Positions 35,525 to 44,277 are shown, numbered from the stretch's first letter. The stretch is DNA of 54,081 nt from an uncultured Clostridia bacterium (GCA_944387545.1 CALXFE010000009.1:1-54081), one strand, 5' to 3'. A program made the numbers and translations. Notes: generated from the letters alone by a model not told the origin.

Positions 35525-37066
35525 ATGACTATTGTAATCATTATCGCCGCTGTCTTAATCTCACTTGCAATAGGATTTCTAGTAGGAATGGTATACAGAA
35601 AAAAAGTTGCAGAATCTAAAATTCAAGGAGCAGAAAACGAGGCAAAAAGATTAATTGATTTAGCGAAAAAAGAAGGAGAAAATCTTAAAAAAGAAGAGAT
35701 TTTCAAAGCTAAAGAAGAAATTATGAATAATAGAAAAGAATTGGATCAAGAGATTAAAGAAAGAAGAGGCGAAGTACAAAAACAAGAAGCAAGATTAATT
35801 CAAAAAGAAGAAAACTTAGAAAGACGTGCAGAAAATTATGAAAAGAAAGAACAAGAATTAGAAAATGAGAGACAAGATATTGAAAAACAAAAAGAAGAAT
35901 TAGAAAAACTACACGAACAAGAAATGATCGAACTTCAAAAAATTGCATCTTTAAGTAGGGATGAAGCAAAACAAAGATTACTTGCAGAAATGGATAAAGA
36001 ACTTACAGCAGAAAAAGCAACCCTAATTAGAGAAAAAGAACAAAAAGCAAAAGAGGATGCAAATAAAAATGCTAAGGAAATTTTATGTTATGCCGTACAA
36101 AAATGTGCAGCAGATCATTCACAAGAAACGACAGTATCTATTGTACCACTTCCTAATGATGATATGAAAGGAAGAATTATTGGTAGAGAAGGTAGAAACA
36201 TAAAAGCATTAGAAACATTAACAGGAATTGATTTAATAATCGATGATACACCAGAGGCAGTCGTATTATCAGGATTTGATCCATTAAGAAGAGAAGTTGC
36301 AAGAATCGCATTAGAAAAATTAATTGATGATGGAAGAATTCATCCAGCCAAAATTGAAGAAATGGTAGAAAAAGCAAAAGAAGAATTAGATGCAACAATC
36401 AAAGAAGAAGGAGAAAGAGCTGTATTAGAAACAGGTGTCATTGGATTACATCCAGATATTGTTAAATTAATAGGAAAACTAAAATACAGAACCAGTTATG
36501 GACAAAATGTATTAAACCATTCAATAGAGGTTTCAAATTTAGCAAGAATTATGGCAGAGGAATTAGGACTAGATGCAAAACGTGCCAGAAGAGCAGGTCT
36601 ATTACATGATATTGGAAAAGCATTAGATCATGATATGGAAGGAACCCATGTAGAAATTGGTGTAGAAGTATTGAAAAAATACAAAGAAAATCCATTAGTG
36701 ATTAATGCTGTAGAAGCACACCACGGAGATGTTGAGCCACAAACTTTAGAAGCACTACTAGTACAAGCAGCAGATGCGATATCAGCGTCAAGACCAGGTG
36801 CTAGAAGAGAAACTTTAGAAGCATATATTAAAAGATTACAAAATCTTGAAGAGATTGCAGATTCATTTGATGGTGTTGAGAAATCTTTTGCTATACAAGC
36901 TGGTCGTGAAATTAGAGTTATGGTAAAACCAGAAAAAATTTCAGATGACCAAATGACAATATTAGCAAGAGATGTTGCTAAGAAAATTGAAGGTGAAATG
37001 GATTATCCAGGACAAATTAAAGTTAATGTTATTAGAGAAACAAGAACAGTCGATTATGCAAAATAA
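35525..37066 (+). CDS. rny: Ribonuclease Y
   Basis: RNase Y is the membrane-bound endoribonuclease that starts mRNA decay in Firmicutes. The 513-residue product has an N-terminal membrane helix ([20 protein letters not shown]), a long charged coiled coil (about 25-190), a KH domain ([20 protein letters not shown]) and an HD domain ([15 protein letters not shown]) with C-terminal [13 protein letters not shown] 35525 lies 7 bases after AGAGGTG; the ATG at 35519 is too close to it. ymdB follows after an antisense gene, as in other Firmicutes. Confidence 0.96.
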   Translation: MTIVIIIAAVLISLAIGFLVGMVYRKKVAESKIQGAENEAKRLIDLAKKEGENLKKEEIFKAKEEIMNNRKELDQEIKERRGEVQKQEARLIQKEENLERRAENYEKKEQELENERQDIEKQKEELEKLHEQEMIELQKIASLSRDEAKQRLLAEMDKELTAEKATLIREKEQKAKEDANKNAKEILCYAVQKCAADHSQETTVSIVPLPNDDMKGRIIGREGRNIKALETLTGIDLIIDDTPEAVVLSGFDPLRREVARIALEKLIDDGRIHPAKIEEMVEKAKEELDATIKEEGERAVLETGVIGLHPDIVKLIGKLKYRTSYGQNVLNHSIEVSNLARIMAEELGLDAKRARRAGLLHDIGKALDHDMEGTHVEIGVEVLKKYKENPLVINAVEAHHGDVEPQTLEALLVQAADAISASRPGARRETLEAYIKRLQNLEEIADSFDGVEKSFAIQAGREIRVMVKPEKISDDQMTILARDVAKKIEGEMDYPGQIKVNVIRETRTVDYAK

Positions 37067-37106
37067 AACAAGACCTCGGCGAACCCGCCGGGGTCTTGTT
37101 TTGTTA
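37065..37106 (+). terminator. Strong terminator after rny
   Basis: A GC-rich stem AAAACAAGACC / GGTCTTGTTTT with inner CGGC/GCCG, followed by a T-rich tail; the stem would work in both directions and also ends the minus-strand gene's side. Confidence 0.88.
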
Positions 37107-37113
37107 TATACAA

Positions 37114-37383
37114 TTACGGGCAAACCAGAAATCTCAAGTTTTCAACTGAGATAAACAAATATTTTTCGCTCATAAGTGTATAGAACGTTTTTGATTCGGA
37201 ATCTGCCATCGGATGGGGAATGATCGTTAAATCTCCATCATCATCAGTAGATTCCTCTAATGAATCAAACATTTCCAGTTGTGTAGGGGAATCAAGCAAT
37301 TCCCGAAGTTTTTCAAATCCGTACTCATGTAATAATAATTCAATGTCCACAAATACGCAGATGTCTTTTTCTTTTTCCTTCAT
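37114..37383 (-). CDS. Hypothetical 89-residue acidic protein
   Basis: It reads MKEKEKDICVFVDIELLLHE at the start, then LDSPTQLEMFDSLEESTDDD and a C-terminal VENLRFLVCP. The minus-strand start has a good AAGGAG site 7 bases upstream. Codons are richer in C/G than in neighbours (TCC, CGT, GGG), and it lies opposite to rny and ymdB, so it may be a recent arrival. The protein has no recognisable domain; it could be a small antitoxin or immunity-type protein, but nothing shows this. Confidence 0.6.
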   Translation of the reverse strand: MKEKEKDICVFVDIELLLHEYGFEKLRELLDSPTQLEMFDSLEESTDDDGDLTIIPHPMADSESKTFYTLMSEKYLFISVENLRFLVCP

Positions 37384-37563
37384 GTTAGTCTCCTTTTTGA
37401 AATTTTACAACAGTTACATACCTATATGTTAACATAAATTTAAGATAAAATCAATAGAATGGGGAATTACTTGAGAAAAGTATATTCGCATTTAAAACTC
37501 TTGCGATTTTAATAGATATATAGTATCATATATATGTTAATATAAAAGAAAGAAGGAATGATT

Positions 37564-38337
37564 TTGAAGATTTTAGCTGTTGGAGATATTATTGGAGAAA
37601 CAGGAATAAAAGAACTAAAAAGTAAATTATATCAAATAAGACAAAAAGAAGAAATAGATTTTGTTATTGTGAATGGAGAAAATGCAGCAGATGGGATGGG
37701 CATTACAGAAAAAAACTTTAATGATATACTATCCCAAAATGTTGATGTAGTAACCATGGGAAATCATACTTGGGGTAAAAAAGAAATATTTAAATTTATA
37801 GACCATCCAAAATTAATCAGACCAGCCAATTATCCTAAAGGTGTAGTAGGAAAAGGGTATGGTATATATGAATGCAAAAACAAAAAAATAGCAGTTATTA
37901 ACTTGATTGGACGAGTATATATAAACATATTATCAGAAAACCCATTTTTAGTTGCAAAAGATATCATCAGAAAAATAAAAGACAAAGCCGATATCATCAT
38001 TGTAGATTTTCATGCGGAAGCAACAGGAGAAAAAATAACAATGGGGTATTATTTAGATGGCATGGTAACAGCAGTTTTTGGAACACATACACATGTACAA
38101 ACAGCAGATGAAAGAATATTACCAAAAGGAACAGCATATATTAGTGATATAGGTATGACAGGAACAAAAAATTCGGCACTTGGAATGGATATATCTGTTG
38201 CAATTAAAAGATTTGAAACAGCACTACCAGAAAGATATAAAATAGCAAAAGAAGGAGAAGGCATGTTAAATGGCATTATTTTAGACATAGATGATAGTAC
38301 AAATCAAGTAAATGATATAACAAGAATTAATATATGA
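37564..38337 (+). CDS. ymdB: YmdB family metallophosphoesterase
   Basis: YmdB is a 2',3'-cyclic-nucleotide phosphodiesterase that influences biofilm and late growth. The 257-residue product shows MKILAVGDIIGETG, VNGENAADGMGITE, DVVTMGNHTWGKKEI, DFHAEATGEK and FGTHTHVQTADERIL, all metal-binding blocks of the family. TTG 37564 is preferred: AGAAGGA is 7 bases upstream and the family starts with MKIL; ATG 37558 is too close to the site. Confidence 0.93.
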   Translation: MKILAVGDIIGETGIKELKSKLYQIRQKEEIDFVIVNGENAADGMGITEKNFNDILSQNVDVVTMGNHTWGKKEIFKFIDHPKLIRPANYPKGVVGKGYGIYECKNKKIAVINLIGRVYINILSENPFLVAKDIIRKIKDKADIIIVDFHAEATGEKITMGYYLDGMVTAVFGTHTHVQTADERILPKGTAYISDIGMTGTKNSALGMDISVAIKRFETALPERYKIAKEGEGMLNGIILDIDDSTNQVNDITRINI

Positions 38338-38478
38338 AAAATGTCGAATTAGTAAATTTATTGCGATGAAAACCTATAAATTTTTAGAAAAAAAGCTTTA
38401 CACAAATTTCCAGATATTGTAAAATACTAAATGTAAAAGTTGCAACAAAAAAATAAAAATTATAGGAGGCAAAAGAAA

Positions 38479-38742
38479 ATGGAAGTTTTAAAAATTTCGT
38501 CAAAATCAAACCCTAATTCAGTAGCAGGAGCAATTGCTGGATTAGTAAAAGAATCAAACAAGGCAGAAATGCAAGCAATCGGAGCAGGAGCATTAAATCA
38601 AGCGGTAAAAGCAGTTGCAATAGCAAGAGGCTTTGTAGCACCTTCTGGTGTGGACTTAGTATGTATACCTGCATTTGCAGAGGTTGAGGTAGAAGGAGAA
38701 GACAGAACAGGTATAAAATTGATAGTTGAATCAAGAGGATAA
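38479..38742 (+). CDS. spoVS: Stage V sporulation protein S
   Basis: SpoVS is a small Alba-like protein needed for coat assembly and full sporulation. The 87-residue product (MEVLKISSKSNPNSVAGAIA, GAGALNQAVKAVAIARGFVA, FAEVEVEGEDRTGIKLIVE) matches the family throughout. ATG 38479 follows AGGAGG by about 9 bases. Confidence 0.97.
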   Translation: MEVLKISSKSNPNSVAGAIAGLVKESNKAEMQAIGAGALNQAVKAVAIARGFVAPSGVDLVCIPAFAEVEVEGEDRTGIKLIVESRG

Positions 38743-38750
38743 TCATAAAT

Positions 38751-38800
38751 AGCAGACTGTAAAAAAACAGTCTGTTTTGTTTTGTCCCCAAAAGGACACT
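38751..38800 (+). terminator. Terminator after spoVS, with a partial REP-like tail
   Basis: The stem CAGACTGT / ACAGTCTG is followed by TTTTGTTTTG (38751-38783). The next bases GTCCCCAAAAGGACAC form a short GTCC/GGAC hairpin that resembles half a REP copy; that part is weak. Confidence 0.8.
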
Positions 38801-38873
38801 TGACAATTATAAGATATTATGAAAAAATACAAACGATAAAAAGTAAAGGTATAGAAAAAAGGAGGACAAAAAA

Positions 38874-39335
38874 ATGGAAAAAAAGAGAGGATTTGAAGTA
38901 GCAAAAGGATTTGAAGATAAAAATATCAATCTTCCCATAAGAAAAACAAAATATAGTGCAGGATATGATATAGAAGCAGCAGAAGATACAGTCATACCAA
39001 GTTTTAAAAAAGGAATGAATCCAACATTAGTAAAAACTGGTTTAAAAGCGTATATGCAAGATGATGAAATGTTACTATTATATAATCGTAGCTCTAATCC
39101 TAAGAAAAAAGGACTAATTATGGCTAATAGTGTAGGTGTAATTGATAAAGATTATTATGGAAATCCTGATAATGATGGACATTTTATGTTTGCATTTTAT
39201 AACATAAAAGAAGAAGATATTACAATAAAAAAAGGAGAGGCCATAGGTCAAGCGATTTTTCAAAAATATTTTGTAACAGATGATGATGTAGCAGAAGGAG
39301 AAAGAGTTGGCGGCTTTGGTTCAACAACAAAATAA
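38874..39335 (+). CDS. dUTPase-family protein (trimeric type)
   Basis: dUTPases hydrolyse dUTP to dUMP. The 153-residue protein has motif I KYSAGYDIEAAED, motif II NRSSNPKKKGL, motif III NSVGVIDKDYYGNPDNDG and the C-terminal GGFGSTTK (motif V, P-loop-like). Motif II is NRSS in place of the usual RSG/RSS, as in several clostridial homologues. AGGAGG precedes ATG 38874. Confidence 0.88.
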   Translation: MEKKRGFEVAKGFEDKNINLPIRKTKYSAGYDIEAAEDTVIPSFKKGMNPTLVKTGLKAYMQDDEMLLLYNRSSNPKKKGLIMANSVGVIDKDYYGNPDNDGHFMFAFYNIKEEDITIKKGEAIGQAIFQKYFVTDDDVAEGERVGGFGSTTK

Positions 39336-39405
39336 ATTTTTAAAAAATATAAAAAAAATTATCCTTAGAACGATAAGGAATACAACCAAAATATACATAA
39401 AAAAT

Positions 39406-39437
39406 AACGGTAATGGCTTTGACTTTTACCGTTTTTT
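39406..39437 (+). terminator. Terminator before the CarD-like gene
   Basis: AACGGTAA pairs with TTACCGTT, followed by a TTTTTG tail. Confidence 0.75.
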
Positions 39438-39548
39438 GTAGTATAATAGATATGGTTAAAAAATCCAATAAAGTTATTAAAAGGTGTTTACATAACTTTA
39501 TTATATTTTTCTGCCAAATAAATAAAAATGCTGAAAGGAGTGACTTAC

Positions 39549-40115
39549 ATGTTCAATGTAGGAGACAAAATTGTATACCCAATGCACGGGGCAGGAACAA
39601 TAGATGCAATAGAGGAAAAGGACATTTTAGGACAAAAACAATCTTATTATATTTTAAAAATGCCAGGTGAGGTAAAAGTAATGATACCAACTGCAAAAGC
39701 AGAAGAAGTTGGGGTTAGAAATATAATTAATAAAGAATCAGCAGATAAAGTATTTGGAGTTTTAGAACAAGACGAAACAGCTATGGACAAAAATTGGAAT
39801 AAACGCTATAGAGACAATATGGAGAAGATGAAAAGCGGAGACATCTATGAAATAGCTGATGTTGTTAGAAATTTAAGCTTTAAACAAAAAGAAAAAGGAC
39901 TTTCAACAGGGGAGAAAAAAATGTTAAATAATGCTAAACAAATATTAGTTAGTGAATTAGTTTTAGCGGAGCATGCTACGCAAGAAGAAGTTGAACAACT
40001 TGTAGAGAATAAAATTAATACATCTTTTAAGATGTTTAGAGCAGATGATGTATCAACAGAAAGTGTAGTAAGCAAATTTATACCTTTTGAAGGAACAGGA
40101 ACAAACGATAATTAA
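39549..40115 (+). CDS. CarD/TRCF-RID family transcription factor
   Basis: CarD-like proteins bind RNA polymerase beta and stabilise open promoter complexes, notably at rRNA promoters. The 188-residue product has the N-terminal RID (FNVGDKIVYPMHGAGTIDAI, YYILKMPGEVKVMIPTAKAE) and an all-helical C-terminus (KEKGLSTGEKKMLNNAKQIL). ATG 39549 lies after AAAGGAG; the earlier ATG at 39528 precedes that site. Confidence 0.9.
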   Translation: MFNVGDKIVYPMHGAGTIDAIEEKDILGQKQSYYILKMPGEVKVMIPTAKAEEVGVRNIINKESADKVFGVLEQDETAMDKNWNKRYRDNMEKMKSGDIYEIADVVRNLSFKQKEKGLSTGEKKMLNNAKQILVSELVLAEHATQEEVEQLVENKINTSFKMFRADDVSTESVVSKFIPFEGTGTNDN

Positions 40116-40135
40116 TTTTAATTTTATAGATATAC

Positions 40136-40165
40136 AGAAGCCTAAATATAAATAGGCTTCTTAAA
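40136..40165 (+). terminator. Terminator after the CarD-like gene
   Basis: The stem AGAAGCCTA / TAGGCTTCT followed by TAAAAT; the T-run is weak. Confidence 0.6.
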
Positions 40166-40201
40166 ATCTGATAAAAAATTTGAAAAAAATCATAAAATGT
40201 A

Positions 40202-40230
40202 TTGACAAAAAAAAGAACAAATATTATAAT
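40202..40230 (+). promoter_or_regulatory. Promoter of tRNA-Leu
   Basis: A perfect TTGACA, a 17-base spacer and TATAAT, about 30 bases before the mature tRNA end. Confidence 0.85.
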
Positions 40231-40265
40231 AACTATTGTCGTCAAGATAAACCAGTTTTAAATAT

Positions 40266-40353
40266 GCAGATGTGGCGGAACTGGTAGACGCACAGGACTT
40301 AAAATCCTGCGGTTGAATAAACCGTGCCGGTTCGATTCCGGCCATCTGCACCA
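40266..40353 (+). tRNA. tRNA-Leu (anticodon UAA)
   Basis: The 88-base class II tRNA has acceptor arms GCAGATG / CATCTGC, a D-loop with GGTAG, anticodon loop CTTAAAA (anticodon TAA at 40300-40302), a variable arm GGTTGAATAAACC and the T-arm GGTTCGATTCC; CCA is encoded. TTA is a very frequent codon here. Its last 31 bases form the attachment core of the element downstream. Confidence 0.97.
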
Positions 40354-40357
40354 TTAG

Positions 40358-40400
40358 AACACCAAGTGTTTCGGAAGATTCAAACTTGGTGTTTTAATTT
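40358..40400 (+). terminator. Terminator behind tRNA-Leu, supplied by the element
   Basis: The stem ACACCAAGT / ACTTGGTGT is followed by TTTAATTTT. It replaces the original tRNA terminator displaced to 49913. Confidence 0.75.
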
Positions 40401-40412
40401 TAAAAATAGTCA

Positions 40413-40436
40413 AAGTTCTAACAAAAGTTCTAACAC
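40413..40436 (+). repeat. Paired arm-type repeats, left end of the element
   Basis: Two copies of AAGTTCTAACA two bases apart; a second, abutting pair is at 49676-49697. Confidence 0.65.
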
Positions 40437-40492
40437 TTTTCCAAAATTAGAATTTTTATTAAGTTAGAAATGTATTTTTAGAAACAAGTTAC

Positions 40493-41704
40493 CTAAAGTG
40501 CGAGTTTGGTAATTTGTTCTTTTTTTGTATCTAGTGCTAATTTGTTTTCAATTACATTTGCAGAAATTCTTTTATTTTCTACATCTGCATGGGCATATCT
40601 TAAAGTAGTTTGAAAATTAGAATGACCTAGCCATATTTGTATGTCTTTTAATGGTACACCATTTCTTACAAGCAAAGTGCCACAACTATGTCTTAAATCG
40701 TGTAATCTAATATGTCGCAAATTATTATTATCTAATATTTTACTAAAAGTTTGAGTTACATATCCAGGTTTCATTAATTCTCCATTTTCCATTAAACAGA
40801 TATAATCTTTATAATCATTACAATAAGTATTTCCATAAAACTTTTTATTTTCTTCATATTTATTTTTATATTTTCTTAATAAATCGGCGATAAAGTCAAA
40901 TAAAGGTAAAGTTCTATAACCAGCATCACTTTTGGTTCTCTCTTTGAATATAAATTGTGTAACACCATTAATTTTTCCTCTGCCGACAGTATGTCTAATT
41001 GTTAAAGTTTTATCTTTAAAGTCAATAGCATTCCATCTTATACCTATAACTTCTTCACGCCTTAGTCCATATACTCCTGCAATAATTACTGGTAATTCAA
41101 TAGGTGTAGTTTCGATTATTTCCATTAAATTCAATAATTCATCTTGTGTATAATAATCTGCTGTATATTCTTTTACTTTTATAGGTTCTAGTTTAGTAGC
41201 TGGGTTACTGTCAATAATTTCAGTAATCACAGCACTTTTTAAAGCTTTACTAATATTTGCTCTATAATGTTTTATAGTATTTCCTGAAAGACCTTCGCTA
41301 AAAAGTAAATCGAAAAAGTCTTGAATGTGTTTAGGTTTTAAATCAACTAATTTAATTTTCTTGGCTTTAAAGTATTTGTATAATCTACCTTTAATAACTT
41401 GCTCATAACCGATATAGGTTGTCTGTTCAACTTTTCCTTTTTGTTTTTCTAGCCATTCTAACATATAATCACAAAACAAAATATTTTTGTATTTATCATA
41501 TATGTTTGGATCTCTTAATTGTATTTTTGATTTTTGTTCATATTCAATTTTAAATTGTTCTAATTTTTCTTCAGCCTTTTTCTTGTTTCCTTTTATGGTA
41601 TAACCTGTAGGAATCCATTTTGGTTTTCTTTTTCCATAGTCATCATACAAATTTAAAACAGCATAATAAAGACCTTTCTTTTTTTGTAAGCTACCTGTTA
41701 TCAT
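40493..41704 (-). CDS. Tyrosine recombinase (integrase)
   Basis: This 403-residue integrase of the Tn916-like/phage type integrates and excises the element at tRNA-Leu. Catalytic residues: Arg215 (YGLRREEVIGIRW), His335 and Arg338 (HDLRHSCG), His361 (GHSNFQTT) and Tyr370 (LRYAH). N-terminal AP2-like and SAM-like arm- and core-binding domains precede it. AAGGAG lies 5 bases before ATG 41704 on the minus strand. It is transcribed toward the att site, with the excisionase-like gene upstream. Confidence 0.95.
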   Translation of the reverse strand: MITGSLQKKKGLYYAVLNLYDDYGKRKPKWIPTGYTIKGNKKKAEEKLEQFKIEYEQKSKIQLRDPNIYDKYKNILFCDYMLEWLEKQKGKVEQTTYIGYEQVIKGRLYKYFKAKKIKLVDLKPKHIQDFFDLLFSEGLSGNTIKHYRANISKALKSAVITEIIDSNPATKLEPIKVKEYTADYYTQDELLNLMEIIETTPIELPVIIAGVYGLRREEVIGIRWNAIDFKDKTLTIRHTVGRGKINGVTQFIFKERTKSDAGYRTLPLFDFIADLLRKYKNKYEENKKFYGNTYCNDYKDYICLMENGELMKPGYVTQTFSKILDNNNLRHIRLHDLRHSCGTLLVRNGVPLKDIQIWLGHSNFQTTLRYAHADVENKRISANVIENKLALDTKKEQITKLAL

Positions 41705-41785
41705 TTTACTCCTTTCCGTTGTAACAGTTTAGATTTAACTTATCATTGATATTTTTTGTATTATACCATGATAACTAAAAAATTC

Positions 41786-41995
41786 CTACTGTTCTGTCAT
41801 CATATATTTGATAACATTAACTTTAGGAATTTTATATTCTCTGCCAACTTTTTTACTTTTTATTTTCTTTTCTCTTAACATACGATATGCAAGAGTATTA
41901 CTAATTCCACCTAACATTTTTCTCATTTGGTCGAGATTAACAATATCTGGATAGTCTGTAAACATTAGAGTATAAGTTTCTTTCATATCAGCCAT
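41786..41995 (-). CDS. Excisionase-like helix-turn-helix protein
   Basis: This 69-residue MerR-type winged helix (HTH_17) reads IVNLDQMRKMLGGISNTLAY, REKKIKSKKVGREYKIPKVN. Proteins of this size next to the integrase act as recombination directionality factors; that is the likely role. AGGAGG lies just upstream on the minus strand. Confidence 0.78.
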   Translation of the reverse strand: MADMKETYTLMFTDYPDIVNLDQMRKMLGGISNTLAYRMLREKKIKSKKVGREYKIPKVNVIKYMMTEQ

Positions 41996-42026
41996 ATTTT
42001 TGTACCTCCTTTGCTAAAATTTAAAA

Positions 42027-42056
42027 TAAAAAAAGACCTATTCTACAATAGGACTA
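42027..42056 (-). terminator. Terminator between regulator and excisionase genes
   Basis: On the minus strand, AGTCCTATT / AATAGGTCT with a 4-base loop runs into TTTTTTTATT. It separates transcripts of the 42058 and 41786 genes. Confidence 0.78.
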
Positions 42057-42057
42057 A

Positions 42058-42531
42058 TTAAATACTATAACAATATTTTTTCTTATATTTCTGTGTTGGT
42101 ATTTTTATATTCCTATTTATTGATTTAGGAACATCTGAACCAACATTTAATTTTCTATCTATAACTAGATTACCTTTACTATTTGTGTGATAAGCATTTG
42201 GATTCCACTTTCTATATGCTAAATCACTCATCTCTGATGAATAAGATAATTCTTTACTTGCTTCAATATGTTGCCTCTTTACAAATTCATATAATTGTTT
42301 ATCAGCTTCATTTTGCCTTTTATTTCTAATCCATTCTCTTTTTGCAATTTTACGATTTTCTTTACTTATTTGAGTTCTATATTCTTTTTCAGGTATATAT
42401 CTTATATCTTTTTTTATTATTTTTGTGATATAAGATGGATTAACACCTATTTCTTTAGCAATAATAGAGGGCTTTTCGTGTTCGCTATAATACTTGTCGA
42501 GTATATAGTTCTTAGTATCTATAATAATCAC
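42058..42531 (-). CDS. Helix-turn-helix protein of unknown role
   Basis: This 157-residue protein is basic. The N-terminal part (YILDKYYSEHEKPSIIAKEI, GVNPSYITKIIKKD) looks like a sigma-region-4 or Sis-type helix-turn-helix; the rest is charged and ends KYKKKYCYSI. It is divergent from the 42727 gene across a region with palindromic operator-like sites (42611, 42668). It is probably an element regulator. Confidence 0.55.
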   Translation of the reverse strand: MIIIDTKNYILDKYYSEHEKPSIIAKEIGVNPSYITKIIKKDIRYIPEKEYRTQISKENRKIAKREWIRNKRQNEADKQLYEFVKRQHIEASKELSYSSEMSDLAYRKWNPNAYHTNSKGNLVIDRKLNVGSDVPKSINRNIKIPTQKYKKKYCYSI

Positions 42532-42590
42532 AACCTTTCAAGCAATTTGGTAAAATTTCTGTCTACATATTTTTTATATAGTTGTAGCTC

Positions 42591-42691
42591 TTGACATTTT
42601 ATAATAATTATTGTAATATGTTAGTATATTACACTTATTAATATTTAACACTATTATAAAGTAATAATTGTAATATGTCAATATATTACAA
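42591..42691 (+). promoter_or_regulatory. Divergent control region with two operator-like palindromes
   Basis: A promoter TTGACA-17-TAATAT (42591-42619) overlaps the first palindrome, TGTAATAT...ATATTACA (42611-42634). A second copy, TTGTAATATGTC...ATTACAA, lies at 42668-42691. Related half-sites recur at 44588-44616. They suggest one repressor acting at several places in the element. Confidence 0.55.
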
Positions 42692-42726
42692 TAAAGTTTT
42701 TAAAAAATTTTAAGGAGAATAAAATA

Positions 42727-43632
42727 ATGGAATTTAATTTTAAAAGTAATAGTGCATATTCATATATGAAATATGGTGGATATCAAGGAAAATATAAAGG
42801 AAAAGAATACTATATGGTTCCAAATCCAGAGGCTAGCATAAACATTAGAGATTTATATGATATGTTTAGTAAAATGGATTCAATATTAGTTGATTTATTA
42901 AATATGGGAAGAATATGTATAGATGCAGAAGATGATCAAACCAAATTTACTTGTGCATATTTTTTCGTAGAAAAATATGGTTTATTAGGTTTTATGGTGG
43001 AAGCACCAACTAATCCAGATTTTTTATTGAATGAAGAAGTAACATTAAAAGAAAATAATTTTATTAATAAAAATTGTGTAATGAGAACTAAAGACTATTT
43101 TGATTTATTCTTTCCATTTGCTAACGATGATGAAATAAGTTACACAGTAACAAATGGTAAAGTAGAAATAGAAACAAATTCTGATTTACAAAGAATGTTA
43201 AATCGTACATCAATTAACGATCAATTAATTTATTCTAGTTTTTATTGTGAAAAAATAGATTGGATTATTAAATATGCAAAAAAAATGTATAAAATATTTA
43301 AAAAGTATGTAGATTTAGCAAATAATAGTATGGATGATTATGATGAATATAAAGCAAGAGAAATTATAAATGATTATTATTTTTCTGGAATACCATATAA
43401 AATTAATATGTATGGAAATACACCAGAAATATCATGGCAACCTAATTCTTTAAAACAAGCAATAGATATGGCTTTTGGATTTATGCTTTGCAGTGAAAAA
43501 AATCCTTTAAAGATATGCAAACATTGTGGTAAAGTTTTTTATGCTAAAAACCCTAAAGCTGAATATGATAGTAGCAAATGTAGAAATCAAGCAAATGTAT
43601 ATAAAAGTAGGAATAAAAATAAAGCTGAATAA
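42727..43632 (+). CDS. Unknown protein with a C-terminal zinc-knuckle motif
   Basis: The 301-residue protein has no recognised catalytic domain. It ends with CKHCGKVFYAKNPKAEYDSS and CRNQANVYKSR, a CxxC...C pattern resembling CGNR-type zinc-binding tails of nucleic-acid-binding proteins. The N-terminal two thirds are mixed alpha/beta with many aromatic residues. AAGGAG precedes ATG 42727. It lies between regulators and a toxin locus. Confidence 0.6.
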   Translation: MEFNFKSNSAYSYMKYGGYQGKYKGKEYYMVPNPEASINIRDLYDMFSKMDSILVDLLNMGRICIDAEDDQTKFTCAYFFVEKYGLLGFMVEAPTNPDFLLNEEVTLKENNFINKNCVMRTKDYFDLFFPFANDDEISYTVTNGKVEIETNSDLQRMLNRTSINDQLIYSSFYCEKIDWIIKYAKKMYKIFKKYVDLANNSMDDYDEYKAREIINDYYFSGIPYKINMYGNTPEISWQPNSLKQAIDMAFGFMLCSEKNPLKICKHCGKVFYAKNPKAEYDSSKCRNQANVYKSRNKNKAE

Positions 43633-43659
43633 AAATAATTTTGAATTGTAGAAAAAGCA

Positions 43660-43688
43660 TTGTTTTTATTAGAAAATTAAAGTATAAT
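43660..43688 (+). promoter_or_regulatory. Promoter of the small toxin mRNA
   Basis: TTGTTT, a 17-base spacer and TATAAT. The transcript would start near 43695 and open with a hairpin, TTTTCC-AAA-GGAAAA, as in Fst-type mRNAs. Confidence 0.6.
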
Positions 43689-43736
43689 AAATCCATCCTT
43701 TTCCAAAGGAAAACTTTGAGAAAGGAGGTGAACATC

Positions 43737-43826
43737 TTGAGTTCTTTCGATTTAATTTGGCGATTAATCGTTTTGCTATTACTTAGTAATAATAAAAATG
43801 ATGAAAACCAAAATTCTCAGGATTAG
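43737..43826 (+). CDS. 29-residue hydrophobic peptide, candidate type I toxin
   Basis: TTG 43737 follows a perfect AAAGGAGGTGA. The peptide MSSFDLIWRLIVLLLLSNNK with a polar tail (NDENQNSQD) has one short membrane helix, the form of Fst/Ldr-type membrane toxins. The mRNA has its own promoter (43660-43688), a 5' hairpin and a terminator (43839-43870). The ribosome-site and start region 43728-43755 is repeated at 43904-43929, inside a minus-strand RNA gene, so the antisense RNA can pair with it. The toxin role is inferred from this layout. Confidence 0.65.
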   Translation: MSSFDLIWRLIVLLLLSNNKNDENQNSQD

Positions 43827-43838
43827 TACAAACTAATC

Positions 43839-43870
43839 AAAGGCAGTCTGGTCAACTGCCTTTATTTTTG
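43839..43870 (+). terminator. Terminator of the small toxin mRNA
   Basis: The stem AAAGGCAGT / ACTGCCTTT (7-base loop) is followed by ATTTTTG. Confidence 0.8.
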
Positions 43871-43873
43871 CAC

Positions 43874-43943
43874 AAAAAAAGAGATATGTGGTCAACATAT
43901 CTCGTGAACATTTGAGTTCTTCGATAATTCTCTTGCTTAAGCT
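43874..43943 (-). ncRNA. Antisense RNA of the type I toxin locus
   Basis: A minus-strand promoter TTGACA-17-TATACT (43950-43978) starts an RNA near 43943. It ends at a perfect hairpin, GAGATATGT/ACATATCTC, followed by seven Us (43903 down to 43874). The first part of the RNA is the complement of 43904-43929, a near copy of the toxin's ribosome site and first codons (GTGAACAT, TTGAGTTCTT, CGAT blocks). It can therefore bind the toxin mRNA start, as in the par/Fst system, but from a separate, convergent gene. Confidence 0.65.
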
Positions 43944-43949
43944 AAATAT

Positions 43950-43978
43950 AGTATACTATATTTTTTATTATATGTCAA
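43950..43978 (-). promoter_or_regulatory. Promoter of the antisense RNA
   Basis: Minus strand: TTGACA, a 17-base spacer, TATACT. Confidence 0.7.
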
Positions 43979-44001
43979 ATGTTTTTCAAAAATTCATTTT
44001 T

Positions 44002-44277
44002 TTAAAATTTTTTACTAATATCTTTTAATAAATCATTTACATCTATACCAAGAACATGGGCAATTCCAAATAATTCATAATCTTTAACAGTTCTTTTGTT
44101 ATTTTCAATATCATATAAACTTTGTTTGTGTATGCTAATTCCCATTAATTCTAGTTTTGCAGAAAGTTTTTCATAAGATAAGTCTTTCTTTATTCTATAT
44201 TCTTTTAATAATCTACCAATCACATTCATATTTCCATCAAATCTTGCAATCAATGACATATTTATTCCTACTTTCAT
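44002..44277 (-). CDS. XRE-family repressor of the mobile element
   Basis: This 91-residue protein has an HTH_3 domain: LLKEYRIKKDLSYEKLSAKL, ISIHKQSLYDIENNKRTVKD, LGIDVNDLLKDI. ATG 44277 or the internal Met at 44259 may be the start. The divergent region to 44383 has a perfect palindrome AAGTGTTAACACTT (44323-44336) over the start site of the opposite promoter, a likely operator for this repressor. Confidence 0.75.
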   Translation of the reverse strand: MKVGINMSLIARFDGNMNVIGRLLKEYRIKKDLSYEKLSAKLELMGISIHKQSLYDIENNKRTVKDYELFGIAHVLGIDVNDLLKDISKKF

